Shown here piece by piece: positions 1-10,536 of a stretch of 64,000 nt of DNA. Made by a program: the position numbers and the translations under genes. Source of the DNA: VBDM01 sp964430565 (GTDB taxonomy: Bacteria; Pseudomonadota; Gammaproteobacteria; Burkholderiales; SG8-39); assembly GCA_964430565.1 (NCBI GenBank), contig CAYSFD010000051.1, positions 1 to 64,000 on the forward strand, written 5' to 3'. Each line of letters opens with the position of its first letter. The first letter of the stretch is position 1. The notes beneath the pieces are model-generated. The model made no database searches and was not told the origin of the DNA. It was given only the letters and a program-made list of their open reading frames with translations.

Positions 1-1158
1 GGCGACCGAGACGGTGGGACCGCCGGGCGCATCGAGGAACGGAGGGTAGAGCGTGCCCAGGAACACCGCGCCGCACGCCACCGCCAGCAGCAGGTTGTTG
101 AGCACCATGCCGCCTTCGCGGCTGATCGGCGCGAACACGCCCTCGGGCTTCAAGGCCGGCGCGCGCACTGCGTAGAGCGCCAGGCTGCCGCCGATCGCGA
201 CGACGAGCAGCGCCAGGATGAAGACACCGCGCGCGGGGTCGGAGGCGAACACGTGGACCGAGGTGAGGACGCCGGAGCGCACCAGGAACGTGCCCATGAG
301 CGACAGCGAGAACGTGATGATCGCGAGCAGGATGGTCCAGCTTTTGAGCGCGTTGCGCTTCTCGACCACGATCGCCGAGTGGAGCAATGCCGTGCCCGCG
401 AGCCAGGGCATGAACGAGGCGTTCTCGACCGGGTCCCAGTACCACCAGCCGCCCCAGCCGAGCTCGTAGTACGCCCACCAGCTGCCCATGGCGATGCCGA
501 GGGTGAGCGAGCACCACGCGGCGAGCGTCCACGGCCGCACCCAGCGCGCCCACGCGGCATCGACCCGGCCCTCGATCAGCGCGGCCACGGCGAAGGAGTA
601 CGCCATCGAGAACCCGACGTAGCCGAGATAGAGCGCCGGCGGGTGGAAGGCCAGGCCCGGGTCCTGGAGCAGCGGGTTGAGGTCGCGGCCCTCGACCGGC
701 ACCGGGTCGAGCCTGAGGAAGGGGTTCGACGTGGCGACCGTGAACGAGAGAAACCCGACGCTGATCATGCCCTGAACGGCGAGGGCCCGCGCCTTGAACG
801 ACGGCGGCAGGTTGCCGCCGGCCAGCGCGACGCCGGCGCCGAACAGGGTCAGCATGAAGACCCACAGGATCAGCGAGCCCTCGTGGTTGCCCCACGCGCC
901 GGACAGCTTGTAGAGCAGCGGCTTTTGCGAATGCGAGTTCTCGAACACGTTGACGACGCTGAAGTCCGAGACGACGTAGGCGTGGATCAGCGCCGCGAAC
1001 GCCACCGCGATCAGCGCGAACTGGGCGATCGCCGCGAACGGCGCGACCGCCATCCAGGCCGCGTCGTCGCGCGCCGCGCCGATCAGCGGCACGCTCGCCT
1101 GCACGATGGCGACGAGCAGCGCCAGGATGAGCGCGAAATGTCCGAGCTCGGCGATCAT
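1..1158 (-). CDS. ccmF: Cytochrome c maturation protein CcmF (3' end outside window)
   Basis: CcmF is the large inner-membrane subunit of the System I heme lyase, which joins heme carried by CcmE to apocytochrome c at the periplasmic face. About 386 N-terminal codons are present, from ATG at 1158; the C-terminus is cut by the window edge. The reverse strand reads MIAELGHFALILALLVA, followed by many hydrophobic helices. The family signatures WGNHEGS and the tryptophan-rich heme-handling segment WGGWWYWDPVENAS are both visible. The start codon overlaps the ccmE stop by 4 nt (ATGA), so the genes are translationally coupled. CcmG and CcmH would be expected further downstream, outside the window. 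The family assignment is very secure. Confidence 0.96.
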   Translation of the reverse strand, partial: MIAELGHFALILALLVAIVQASVPLIGAARDDAAWMAVAPFAAIAQFALIAVAFAALIHAYVVSDFSVVNVFENSHSQKPLLYKLSGAWGNHEGSLILWVFMLTLFGAGVALAGGNLPPSFKARALAVQGMISVGFLSFTVATSNPFLRLDPVPVEGRDLNPLLQDPGLAFHPPALYLGYVGFSMAYSFAVAALIEGRVDAAWARWVRPWTLAAWCSLTLGIAMGSWWAYYELGWGGWWYWDPVENASFMPWLAGTALLHSAIVVEKRNALKSWTILLAIITFSLSLMGTFLVRSGVLTSVHVFASDPARGVFILALLVVAIGGSLALYAVRAPALKPEGVFAPISREGGMVLNNLLLAVACGAVFLGTLYPPFLDAPGGPTVSVA

Positions 1159-1601
1159 GGCTGCTCCGCTCCGCGCCACTCGCCCGAGGCCTTGAGCGCC
1201 TCGGCGACCTCCTTCGGCATGTAGTTCTCGTCGTGCTTGGCCAGCACCTCGGCGGCCTGGAACACGCCGCTTGGGCCGAGCGCGCCTTCGACGACGACGC
1301 CCTGGCCCTCGCGGAACAGGTCCGGCAGCACGCCCGTGTACGTCACCGCGACGACGTTGGTCAGGTCGGTGACGTTGAACGTCACGGTCAGGCCGTCCTC
1401 GAGCCGCTTGACACTGCCATCCTCGACCAGACCGCCCATGCGGAAGCGCCGGCCATCGGCCGCCGGCTTCTCGGCGAGTTGGGTCGGCGTGTAGAAGAAC
1501 AGCAGGTTGTCGTCGAACGCGCTCAATACCAGCGCCGCGGCGCCGCCGAGCAGCGCCGCGCCGGCGCCGAGCGCCGCGAGCCGTTTGTGCTTGCGCTTCA
1601 C
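1155..1601 (-). CDS. ccmE: Periplasmic heme chaperone CcmE
   Basis: CcmE covalently binds heme in the periplasm and passes it to CcmF for attachment to apocytochrome c. I place the start at GTG 1601 (VKRKHKRL), because an AAGGAG-type Shine-Dalgarno lies just upstream and the codon overlaps the ccmD stop by 4 nt. The protein is then 148 residues, normal for the family. A single N-terminal membrane anchor (about residues 7-28) precedes a small beta-barrel domain. The heme-binding motif HDENYMP is present, with the attachment histidine at residue 123 and the conserved tyrosine at 127. A longer in-frame reading back to an ATG at 1814 exists, but its N-terminal part is arginine-rich and unlike CcmE. 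Confidence 0.95.
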   Translation of the reverse strand: MKRKHKRLAALGAGAALLGGAAALVLSAFDDNLLFFYTPTQLAEKPAADGRRFRMGGLVEDGSVKRLEDGLTVTFNVTDLTNVVAVTYTGVLPDLFREGQGVVVEGALGPSGVFQAAEVLAKHDENYMPKEVAEALKASGEWRGAEQP

Positions 1602-1774
1602 GAACTCTCCTTGCGCCGTTCGGGCTCGAGCGCGCGCGCCGTTGCCTCGAGGCTCCGGTGTCGCCTGTGGCTCTGAACCCACAGGACGACGAGCACGATC
1701 GCCGCCACGCCATAAGCGGGCCACACGAAGGCGGCGTGGCCGCCCATGGCGAGAGTGTCCGCGATGCCGGTCAC
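1598..1774 (-). CDS. ccmD: Heme exporter accessory protein CcmD
   Basis: CcmD is a small single-pass membrane protein that helps release holo-CcmE from the CcmABC complex. From GTG 1774 the product is 58 residues. It holds the typical start of the CcmD core (AMGGHAAFVWPAYG), one membrane helix of about 18 residues, and a basic, glutamate-rich cytoplasmic tail. GTG 1774 is preferred because GAGGA lies 5 nt upstream; an ATG at 1801 in the same frame would give 67 residues but has no good ribosome site. The stop overlaps the ccmE start (GTGA). Its position between ccmC and ccmE is the canonical one, which strengthens the call for such a short gene. Confidence 0.88.
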   Translation of the reverse strand: MTGIADTLAMGGHAAFVWPAYGVAAIVLVVLWVQSHRRHRSLEATARALEPERRKESS

Positions 1775-1837
1775 GTCGATCCTCGCTGGCCGATCTGGCA
1801 TATGGGCATGGCAACCGGGTCCCTCAAGCGAGCGCCG

Positions 1838-2563
1838 TCACATCCCGGCCGCCGCCTGCTGCAGGGCGCGCACGCGGCGCTCGAGCACCAGCGTCTGGAT
1901 CCGGGTGATGACCAGGGCGACATAGTAGAACGTGAAGCCCAGCGCCATGAGCAGAAGCGGGGCCAGCATGGACGGATCGATCGATGGCCCGTCGAGGCGG
2001 GCCACCGACGCGGGCTGGTGCAGGGTGTTCCACCAATCGACCGAGAACTTGACGATCGGCACGTTGACGAAACCGACTAGGGCGAGGATCGAGGCCGCCT
2101 TGCCGCCCTTGACCGGGTCGTCGAACGCCTCGGCCAGCGCGATGTAGCCGAGATAGAGGAAGAACAGCACCAGGACCGAAGTCAACCGGGCATCCCACAC
2201 CCACCAGGTGCCCCACATGGGCTGGCCCCACAGCGAGCCGGTGATCAAGGCGATGGCCGTGAAGCACGCGCCGATCGGCGCGCTCGCGCGCGCCGCCATC
2301 TCGGCCAGCGGGTGCTTCCACACCAGGAAGCCCGCGGATGATGCCGCCATGGCCGTGTAGCAGAACAGCGCCATCCACGCCGCCGGTACGTGGATGTACA
2401 TGATCCGAACGGTCTCGCCCTGCTGGTAATCGGCCGGCGAGGCGAACAGGCCGAGCGCGAGCCCGGCGCCGGTGCAGGCGAGGCAGGCGGCCACCGCCCA
2501 CGGTCGGACGCGCGTCGAGTAGCGCATGAAGCGCGCCGGGCTCGCCAAGGCATGCCAGGACAT
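1838..2563 (-). CDS. ccmC: Heme exporter membrane subunit CcmC
   Basis: CcmC is the inner-membrane protein that presents heme to CcmE. The 241-residue product has six predicted membrane helices. The tryptophan-rich heme-binding signature WGTWWVWDARLTS lies at about residues 117-129. Two periplasmic histidines sit where the family's axial ligands are expected: His58 in YIHVPAAW and His182 in WWNTLHQPAS. The length agrees with the Escherichia coli protein. The gene lies 9 nt downstream of ccmB and 63 nt upstream of ccmD, within a compact ccmABCDEF operon. Confidence 0.96.
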   Translation of the reverse strand: MSWHALASPARFMRYSTRVRPWAVAACLACTGAGLALGLFASPADYQQGETVRIMYIHVPAAWMALFCYTAMAASSAGFLVWKHPLAEMAARASAPIGACFTAIALITGSLWGQPMWGTWWVWDARLTSVLVLFFLYLGYIALAEAFDDPVKGGKAASILALVGFVNVPIVKFSVDWWNTLHQPASVARLDGPSIDPSMLAPLLLMALGFTFYYVALVITRIQTLVLERRVRALQQAAAGM

Positions 2564-2572
2564 CGGTCGTTC

Positions 2573-3241
2573 CTACTCCAGCGCGAGCCGCACGGCGGCG
2601 GCCGTGGCCCACGGCGCGAGCGCGAGCGCGCCGAGCAAGAGGCCACCCAGCAGCATCAGGTGGGGCGTCGCCGGCAGGCCCGTCACGGCCGCCTCGACGG
2701 CGGCGACGCCGAAGATAAGGACCGGAATGGTCAGCGGCAAGACCAACAGGGCGACCAGCACCCCGGCGCGCCGCACCCCGAGCGTCAGCGCCGCGCCGAT
2801 CGCGCCGATCAGGCTCAGGACCGGCGTGCCCAGGGCCAAAGATAAGGCCAATACTCCGAGCAGCTCTTGAGGAAGATCAAATTGTAGCGCCAAAACAGGC
2901 GAGATCAGCACCAGCGGCAAGCCCGATATCAGCCAATGGGCGAACACCTTTGCCGCAACGGTCATTCCCAGGGGTGTGGCGCCGAGCAGCATCTGCTCGA
3001 GCGTCCCGTCGGCGTGGTCGGCTGCGAACATCCGGTTGAGCGCCAGCATCGAGGCGAGCAAGGCCGCCACCCACACGACGCCGGGAGCGATCGTGCGCAG
3101 GAGCGCGGGATCCGGGCCGATCCCGAGAGGGAAAAGGCTCACGACGATCATGAAGAAGAGCAGCACGGTCAGCACATCGGAAATGCGTCGCGCGGCGAGC
3201 AGCAGGTCGCGGTGGATCACGCAGCGCAGCGCGGCCAGCAT
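2573..3241 (-). CDS. ccmB: Heme exporter permease CcmB
   Basis: CcmB is the membrane partner of the CcmA ATPase in the CcmABC(D) complex that powers release of holo-CcmE. The 222-residue protein begins MLAALRCVIHRDLLLAARR, carries six hydrophobic helices, and contains the family pattern PLGIGPDPALLRTIAPGVVW followed by FAADHADGTLEQ. The length is typical. The start codon is 1 nt after the ccmA stop, so coupled translation is likely. Sequence character and gene order agree, and no alternative family fits. Confidence 0.95.
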   Translation of the reverse strand: MLAALRCVIHRDLLLAARRISDVLTVLLFFMIVVSLFPLGIGPDPALLRTIAPGVVWVAALLASMLALNRMFAADHADGTLEQMLLGATPLGMTVAAKVFAHWLISGLPLVLISPVLALQFDLPQELLGVLALSLALGTPVLSLIGAIGAALTLGVRRAGVLVALLVLPLTIPVLIFGVAAVEAAVTGLPATPHLMLLGGLLLGALALAPWATAAAVRLALE

Positions 3242-3242
3242 G

Positions 3243-3890
3243 TCAGCTTCCCTCGAGGTCGATGCGCAGCGATACCGCCGCGGTGATGCTCGCCTCGTGG
3301 TGCGTGGTATACATCACCGCGGCGCCCCGGGAAACGTGCCCTCCGATCAGGTCCTGGACGCAGTTCATTGCAGCCGCGTCGAGCGCCGTAAACGGCTCAT
3401 CCAGCACCCACAGCGGTATGGCTTCACTCAGCGCAAGTCGCGCCAAGGCGACGCGCCGCCGCTGCCCCTGCGAGAGCGTGCGTACAGGCAAGTGCTCGAA
3501 GCCGGCGAGCCCGAGCAGGCGCAAGCCGTCGACGATCTGCGCGTTCCGCGCGCCGACTCCGGCGAGCGTGCACGCGACGCGGAGATTCTCCGCGGCGGTC
3601 AGATCTTCTTTGAGCGCGTTGGCGTGGCCGATGTAGACGAGCCGGCTCCAGAACTCCTCCTGCAGCTTTCGGACGTCTTCTCCGCCCCAGCGAACCACGC
3701 CGCTCGTCGGCTCGATCAGGCCGCAGCCGATGCGCAGCAGGCTCGTCTTGCCGGAGCCGTTGGCTCCGCCAATCCTCAGCAGCTCGCCGCCGCGCAGGGT
3801 GAAGGCGAGGCCTTTGAACAGCGTACGTTCGCCGCGGGTGCAGTGGAGATCGACCGCCTCGAGCGAGGGGATTCGCGAAGTTTTTTCCAC
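3243..3890 (-). CDS. ccmA: Heme exporter ATP-binding protein CcmA
   Basis: CcmA is the ABC-type ATPase that energises release of heme-loaded CcmE. The 215-residue protein has Walker A GGANGSGKTS (residues 41-50), the ABC signature LSQGQ (139-143), Walker B WVLDEP (161-166) and the H-loop region YTTHHE. The GGANGSGKTSLLR form of the P-loop is characteristic of CcmA. The gene begins only 9 nt after the stop of the upstream CoxD-like ATPase gene on the same strand, so the ccm operon is probably read through from that gene. The carboxy terminus is short and ends IDLEGS. Confidence 0.95.
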   Translation of the reverse strand: MEKTSRIPSLEAVDLHCTRGERTLFKGLAFTLRGGELLRIGGANGSGKTSLLRIGCGLIEPTSGVVRWGGEDVRKLQEEFWSRLVYIGHANALKEDLTAAENLRVACTLAGVGARNAQIVDGLRLLGLAGFEHLPVRTLSQGQRRRVALARLALSEAIPLWVLDEPFTALDAAAMNCVQDLIGGHVSRGAAVMYTTHHEASITAAVSLRIDLEGS

Positions 3891-3899
3891 CGCGGCGAT

Positions 3900-4811
3900 C
3901 TAGGCGGCGGCGAGCTCCGCCCGGACTTCCGCGAGCAGGCGCTCGGCATCGCTGCCGCGCACCCGCGTGATGTCGTCCTGGTACTTGAGCAGCGTGCCTA
4001 GGGTGTCGTTGACGGTCTGGGGGTCGAGCGCCATCTTGTCGAGCGCGACCAGCGCCTTCGACCAGTCGATCGTTTCGGCGACGCCCGGCAGCTTGAACAG
4101 GTCCATCTTGCGCAGGCGCTGAACGAAGGCGACGACCTCGCGGGAAAGTTTTTCGGCGACTTCGGGGGCCTTGCGCTTGAGGATTTCCAGTTCCCGCGCG
4201 GCGTCCGGGTAATCCACCCAGTGGTAGAAGCAGCGTCGCTTGACGGCGTCGTGGATCTCGCGCGTACGGTTGGAAGTGAGGACGACGATCGGCGGCTCTT
4301 TGGCTTTCACCGTTCCGATCTCGGGGATCGTGATCTGGAAATCCGACAGCACTTCCAGAAGATAGGCTTCGAACGGCTCGTCGGTGCGGTCCAGTTCGTC
4401 GATCAGCAGCACCGGCGCCGCGCCCCTCTCGCCTTCGAGCGCCTGCAGCAGCGGCCGCTTGATGAGGAAGCGCTCCGAGAAGATGTCCTTGGCGACCGCG
4501 TCGCGCGAAGCCCCCTCGGTCTCGGCCAGCCTGATCTCGATCATCTGGCGCGAATAGTTCCACTCGTATACGGCGGAAGCGATGTCGAGGCCTTCGTAGC
4601 ACTGCAGGCGCACCAGCGGCCGGCCGAGGCTGCGGGCGAGAACTTTCGCGATCTCGGTCTTGCCCACCCCGGCCTCGCCTTCGAGAAACAGCGGCCGGCC
4701 CATTTTGAGCGCGAGAAAAACCGCGGTGGCAAGGCTGCGCTCGGCGACGTAGTCGGCGCCCGCGAGCAGGGCGAGCGTGTCGTCGATGGATTTGGGAAGT
4801 GGGGTAGTCAC
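3900..4811 (-). CDS. coxD: CoxD-like MoxR-family AAA+ ATPase
   Basis: This is a 303-residue MoxR-type AAA+ ATPase. In known CO dehydrogenase clusters CoxD is a chaperone-like ATPase needed to mature the metal centre; here that role is inferred from context. Walker A GEAGVGKT is at residues 45-52 and Walker B VLLIDELD at 134-141, followed by DEPFEAYLLEVLSDFQ, a stretch characteristic of the CoxD branch. Sensor residues are seen in VVLTSNRTREIHDA. Start is GTG 4811. The gene lies 148 nt after the FAD subunit gene, with a hairpin and a repeat in between, and 9 nt before ccmA. The VWA-domain partner (CoxE) that usually follows a MoxR gene is absent from the window. Confidence 0.85.
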   Translation of the reverse strand: MTTPLPKSIDDTLALLAGADYVAERSLATAVFLALKMGRPLFLEGEAGVGKTEIAKVLARSLGRPLVRLQCYEGLDIASAVYEWNYSRQMIEIRLAETEGASRDAVAKDIFSERFLIKRPLLQALEGERGAAPVLLIDELDRTDEPFEAYLLEVLSDFQITIPEIGTVKAKEPPIVVLTSNRTREIHDAVKRRCFYHWVDYPDAARELEILKRKAPEVAEKLSREVVAFVQRLRKMDLFKLPGVAETIDWSKALVALDKMALDPQTVNDTLGTLLKYQDDITRVRGSDAERLLAEVRAELAAA

Positions 4812-4847
4812 GATGGGGCGCAGGATATCACGGTGCGAAGAACCAAA

Positions 4848-4867
4848 GAGCCCCGGAACCGGGGCTC
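4848..4867 (-). terminator. Terminator-like hairpin between coxM and coxD
   Basis: The arms GAGCCCCGG (4848-4856) and CCGGGGCTC (4859-4867) form an almost uninterrupted stem. Read on the minus strand the hairpin is followed by the T-rich tail CTTTGGTTCTT, ending about 25 nt before the coxD GTG. It could attenuate transcription from the molybdenum hydroxylase genes into coxD-ccm, or terminate it. The tail is not a clean U-tract, so strength is uncertain. Confidence 0.5.
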
Positions 4868-4881
4868 CCGGATGACTTCTC

Positions 4882-4952
4882 CGTCATTCCCGCGCAAGCG
4901 GGAATCCAGTGACCTTCAACGTCGCTGGGTCCCCGCTTGCGCGGGGACGACG
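4882..4952. repeat. REP-like paired palindrome, copy A
   Basis: The element opens with CGTCATTCCCGCGCAAGCGG, continues as an imperfect palindrome, and closes with CCCCGCTTGCGCGGGGACGA. It makes two GC-rich hairpins facing each other, like a REP pair. Its first 28 bases are identical to those of the copy at 10537-10608. It sits just after the stop of the FAD subunit gene, inside the cox gene run. Confidence 0.75.
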
Positions 4953-4959
4953 TGCATCG

Positions 4960-5757
4960 CTACTTCAGCGCGGCCTCGACGGCGCGTCTCGCCATTACCG
5001 TGATGAGGTGCGCGCGGTAATCAGCTTTCGCGTGCAGGTCGGAATTGAGACCCTTTTCCGGCACCTTGATGTTTGCCACCGACTCGGGGGCGAACTTCGC
5101 GGCGAGCGCCTTTTCCATCGCCGCCACGCGGAAGGCGCACGCGCCGGCCCCGGTCACCGCGACGCGCGCGCTCGAGCCGAAGTCGGCGACGAACACGCCG
5201 ACGATCGCGTAGCGCGAGGCCGGGTTCTTGAATTTCATGTAGGCCGCGCGCTTCGGGATCGGAAAACTCACTGAAGTGATGATCTCGTCTTTGCCGAGCG
5301 CGGTCTCGAAGAGGCCCTCGAAGAAATCGTCGGCGGCGATCTTGCGCTTGTTGGTGACGATGGTCGCCCCCAGGCCCAATGCGCCGGCCGGATAGTCGGC
5401 AGCAGGATCGTTGGCGGCAAGCGAGCCGCCGATCGTGCCCATGTTGCGCACCATGCGGTCGGCGATGCCTCCCGCGAGCGCGGCAAGCGCAGGGATCGCT
5501 TTTTGCACCGCAGCCGATGCAGCCACCTCGGCATGGCGCGTCATTGCGCCGATCGTGACCGCCTTGCCGTCGGCCTTGATGCCGGTGAGTTCCTTGATCG
5601 TGCTGATATCGACGAGATCGGAGGGCTTCGAAAGGCGCAGCTTCATCGCCGCGATCAGGCTCTGGCCGCCGGCGAGCAGCTTGGCATCGGCGTTCTTCGA
5701 GATCACCTTGGCCGCGTCATCGACGGATTTTACTTTTTGGTAGTTGAACGAGTACAT
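4960..5757 (-). CDS. coxM: CO dehydrogenase-family FAD-binding medium subunit
   Basis: This is the flavoprotein subunit of a molybdenum hydroxylase (CoxM/CutM family), which passes electrons from the iron-sulfur subunit to the respiratory chain. The 265-residue protein has the two FAD-pyrophosphate contacts expected for the family: LLAGGQSLI at about 27-35 and NMGTIGGSLAAND at 105-117. A C-terminal CO dehydrogenase flavoprotein domain follows. Length is slightly short of the usual 270-290. The gene starts 10 nt after the stop of the large-subunit gene, giving the order S-L-M. That order, and the active-site loop of the large subunit, point to the form II group, whose natural substrate is not settled. 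Confidence 0.9.
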   Translation of the reverse strand: MYSFNYQKVKSVDDAAKVISKNADAKLLAGGQSLIAAMKLRLSKPSDLVDISTIKELTGIKADGKAVTIGAMTRHAEVAASAAVQKAIPALAALAGGIADRMVRNMGTIGGSLAANDPAADYPAGALGLGATIVTNKRKIAADDFFEGLFETALGKDEIITSVSFPIPKRAAYMKFKNPASRYAIVGVFVADFGSSARVAVTGAGACAFRVAAMEKALAAKFAPESVANIKVPEKGLNSDLHAKADYRAHLITVMARRAVEAALK

Positions 5758-5767
5758 GTCTGTCTCC

Positions 5768-8131
<2,364 letters not shown>

Positions 8132-8133
8132 GT

Positions 8134-8607
8134 TCATCTCCCCGTGGTTTGCGAAGCGGCTTTGATGGCCTTCACGATGTTGTGATACCCGGTGCAGCGG
8201 CACAGATTGCCGTCGAGCTGCTCGCGGATCTGGTCTTCGGTTGGATTGGGAATGTTTTTCACAAGATCGATCGCGCTCATCACCATGCCCGGGGTACAGA
8301 ATCCGCACTGCAGCCCGTGGTGCTGGCGGAATGCTTCCTGCATCGGATGGAGCGTCCCGTCGGGCTTGGCGACGCCTTCGATGGTGAGGATGTCGGCCCC
8401 TTCAGCCTGCATCGCCAGCATGTTGCACGACTTCACGGCGCGGCCGTTCATGTGGATGGTGCAAGCGCCGCACTGCGCGGTATCGCAACCGACGTGGGTG
8501 CCGGTCAGGCGCAGGTTGTCGCGGATAAAGTTGACGAGCAGCGTGCGCTCTTCGACCTCGGCGCTCGCCGGCTTGCCGTTGACGGTCAGGGAGACCTTGA
8601 CGGTCAT
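8134..8607 (-). CDS. coxS: CO dehydrogenase-family [2Fe-2S] small subunit
   Basis: This is the iron-sulfur subunit that relays electrons from the Mo centre to FAD. From ATG 8607, which has AAGGAGG 6 nt upstream, the product is 157 residues. Eight cluster cysteines are visible: C41, C46, C49 and C61 in the plant-ferredoxin-like N-terminal domain (CDTAQCGAC), and C101, C104, C136 and C138 in the helical C-terminal domain (CGFC, CRC). A reading back to 8760 exists but lacks homologous character. The stop lies 2 nt before the large-subunit start, so coupled translation is likely. A 12-bp perfect palindrome lies about 80 nt upstream and could be an operator. Confidence 0.94.
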   Translation of the reverse strand: MTVKVSLTVNGKPASAEVEERTLLVNFIRDNLRLTGTHVGCDTAQCGACTIHMNGRAVKSCNMLAMQAEGADILTIEGVAKPDGTLHPMQEAFRQHHGLQCGFCTPGMVMSAIDLVKNIPNPTEDQIREQLDGNLCRCTGYHNIVKAIKAASQTTGR

Positions 8608-8688
8608 GATTCGCCTCCTTGGATGAAAGTTGGACTTCTTCCTGGTTCGATCGGATCGCGGGATTTCGTCGGCGAAAGAGCCTCTTGG

Positions 8689-8700
8689 ACAAACGTTTGT
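8689..8700. promoter_or_regulatory. Palindromic candidate operator upstream of coxS
   Basis: ACAAACGTTTGT is a perfect 12-bp palindrome in the 271-bp gap between the divergent coxS and xdhC genes. Looser symmetry extends outward (CTTG on one side, CAAG on the other). The size and AT-rich core fit a dimeric repressor or activator site. No regulator gene is next to it, so this is inference from symmetry and position only. Confidence 0.35.
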
Positions 8701-8820
8701 GTCAAGGGATTCAACGCGATGAGTGACCGGGGGAAATGCTAGACCATGCCCGCGCGGCAATCAACCACAACTTGAGCTTGCGTGCGCTTGACCCAACTAG
8801 GCGGGATCTGCGCTATTGCG

Positions 8821-8826
8821 TATAAT
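8821..8826 (+). promoter_or_regulatory. Candidate -10 element upstream of xdhC
   Basis: TATAAT matches the sigma-70 -10 consensus and lies 53 nt before the xdhC start. No good -35 hexamer sits 16-18 nt upstream; TTGACC at 8788-8793 is too far (27-nt spacer). It may be a weak or activator-dependent promoter. Confidence 0.3.
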
Positions 8827-8878
8827 CGTTTGTTAGCATTCAGTAATATTCCCGTATCTTCGGAAACAAGGAACTCCC

Positions 8879-9886
8879 GTGGACAGCGTCGATCTCGAAG
8901 TGGTACGCAGCGCGTTGAAGTGGACCGAAGGCGGCCACCGCGCCATCTTAGGCACGGTGGTGCATACCTGGGGCTCGGCGCCGCGACCGGTAGGCGCCAT
9001 GCTCGTGATCCGCGACGACGGCCAGGTCATGGGCTCGGTCTCGGGCGGCTGCGTGGAGGACGACCTCATCGACAAGGTGAAGGCGAGGGCGATTGCGGCT
9101 GAGAAGCCCGAGGTAACGATCTACGGCGTGACGCTGGAGCAGGCGACGCGCTTCGGATTGCCGTGCGGCGGGACGCTGCAGATCGTGCTCGAGCCGGTTT
9201 CCGCGGAATCGAAACTGAAGGAACTGCTCGCGGTGATCGAGCGGCACGAGCTCGCGGCGCGCTTCCTGGACATGAAGACCGGCGGGGTGCGGATGGAGCC
9301 GGGCAAGTGGTCGGACCTGCTCGAGTTCGACGGCAAGATCCTGAAAACCGTGCACGGGCCGCGCTGGCGGCTGCTCTTGATCGGTGCCGGGCAGGTGAGC
9401 CGGTATCTGGCGCAGATGGCGCAGGCGCTCGACTATCACGTCACCGTGTGCGATCCGCGCGAGGAATACGCCGAGGGCTGGGACTTCAAGGAGGTGCCCA
9501 TCAACCGCGGCTATCCGGACGATGTGGTGCTCGCGATGAATCTTGATGCGCACAGCGCCGTGGTCGCGGTGACGCACGACCCCAAGCTCGACGACGCGGC
9601 CCTGCTCGAAGCGCTGAAGTCTCCGGCCTTTTATGTCGGCGCGCTCGGCTCGAAAAAGAACAACGACGTGCGCAGGAAGCGTCTGGCCGACTTCGATCTC
9701 GCCGCCTCCGAGATCGCGCGCCTGCGCGGGCCGGTCGGCCTGAAGATCGGATCGAAAACGCCGCCCGAGATCGCGGTGGCCATCCTCGCCGAAATGACCG
9801 CGGTACGCCGCGGCGTGGAGATTCCAGAAACCATCGAGCCGCCGAAGGTGAATGTCTCCGCCGGCTGCGAAGTTCCGCAAAACTGA
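8879..9886 (+). CDS. xdhC: XdhC/CoxI-family molybdenum cofactor maturation protein
   Basis: Family members bind Mo cofactor, assist its sulfuration and deliver it to xanthine dehydrogenase-type apoenzymes. The 335-residue protein has the N-terminal XdhC/CoxI domain with GSVSGGCVEDDL and PCGGTLQIVLEP, then a C-terminal Rossmann-like domain starting WRLLLIGAGQVSRYLAQMA. The start is GTG 8879 with AAGGAA 5 nt upstream. It is divergent from coxS and followed 37 nt later by a MocA-like gene, so these two plus-strand genes look like the cofactor-supply arm for the neighbouring enzyme. Confidence 0.92.
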   Translation: MDSVDLEVVRSALKWTEGGHRAILGTVVHTWGSAPRPVGAMLVIRDDGQVMGSVSGGCVEDDLIDKVKARAIAAEKPEVTIYGVTLEQATRFGLPCGGTLQIVLEPVSAESKLKELLAVIERHELAARFLDMKTGGVRMEPGKWSDLLEFDGKILKTVHGPRWRLLLIGAGQVSRYLAQMAQALDYHVTVCDPREEYAEGWDFKEVPINRGYPDDVVLAMNLDAHSAVVAVTHDPKLDDAALLEALKSPAFYVGALGSKKNNDVRRKRLADFDLAASEIARLRGPVGLKIGSKTPPEIAVAILAEMTAVRRGVEIPETIEPPKVNVSAGCEVPQN

Positions 9887-9923
9887 TTACTCTCCCTCCC
9901 TTTGACGGGACGGAGTAGGGCGC

Positions 9924-10511
9924 ATGGCCGAAAAAATCCGCGGGATTCTTCTCGCGGCGGGCTCTTCGAAACGATTCGGCTCGAACAAGCTGTTGCAAGC
10001 GCTACCGGCCGGCTCTCCGCACGCCGGGGTCCCGATCGCGCTTGCCGCCGCGCGCAATTTCATTGAAGCCCTGCCTGAATCCATTGCGGTGTTGAGGCCG
10101 CGCGCGCAGAAACTCGGCCAGATATTGCGCGACGCGGGCTGCAATACCGTCGTGTGCAAGAACGCAGGTGAGGGCATGGGCACGAGTCTCGCCGCGGGAG
10201 TTCGCGCCGCCTCGGAGGCCGACGGCTGGGTGGTTGCCCTCGCCGACATGCCGTTCCTGCGTCCCGAGACGATCCGCGTCATCGCGAAGGCGATCTCGGA
10301 CGGCGCGGCGATCGCTGCCCCGGCCTATCGCGGCGAGCGCGGGCATCCGGTGGGTTTCGCGCGGCGATTCTTCGAGGAGCTTACCGCGCTGCACGGCGAC
10401 GAGGGCGCAAGAGAGCTTCTCGCGCGGCACCGCGACCTGATCAAGCTCTACGAGGTGGACGACGCGGGAGTTCTGCGCGACATCGACAAGCCTTCCGACC
10501 TGCCGCGTTAG
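9924..10511 (+). CDS. mocA: MocA-like molybdenum cofactor nucleotidyltransferase
   Basis: This is a MobA/MocA-type NTP transferase of 195 residues. The N-terminal nucleotide-binding loop is ILLAAGSSKRFGSNKLL, and the acidic metal-binding stretch VVALADMPFLRP and the substrate segment GERGHPVGFARRFFEEL follow. MocA enzymes add CMP to Mo-molybdopterin to give the cytosine dinucleotide form used by CO dehydrogenase-type enzymes. That specificity fits the context, but GMP transfer cannot be excluded from sequence alone. GGAG lies upstream of the ATG. It follows xdhC closely on the same strand. Confidence 0.85.
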   Translation: MAEKIRGILLAAGSSKRFGSNKLLQALPAGSPHAGVPIALAAARNFIEALPESIAVLRPRAQKLGQILRDAGCNTVVCKNAGEGMGTSLAAGVRAASEADGWVVALADMPFLRPETIRVIAKAISDGAAIAAPAYRGERGHPVGFARRFFEELTALHGDEGARELLARHRDLIKLYEVDDAGVLRDIDKPSDLPR

Positions 10512-10536
10512 GGAAGCTCTGAATAAACCTTGATTT

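Noticed and set aside
253..1224. Long plus-strand reading frame of over 300 codons opposite ccmF
   Set aside because: It is the antisense shadow of ccmF: extreme Arg/Glu/His/Asp content, no family resemblance, and ccmF on the other strand has unmistakable motifs.
8788..8826. TTGACC and TATAAT as a standard promoter for xdhC
   Set aside because: The spacer is 27 nt, far outside the 16-18 nt usable range; only the -10-like hexamer was kept, at low confidence.
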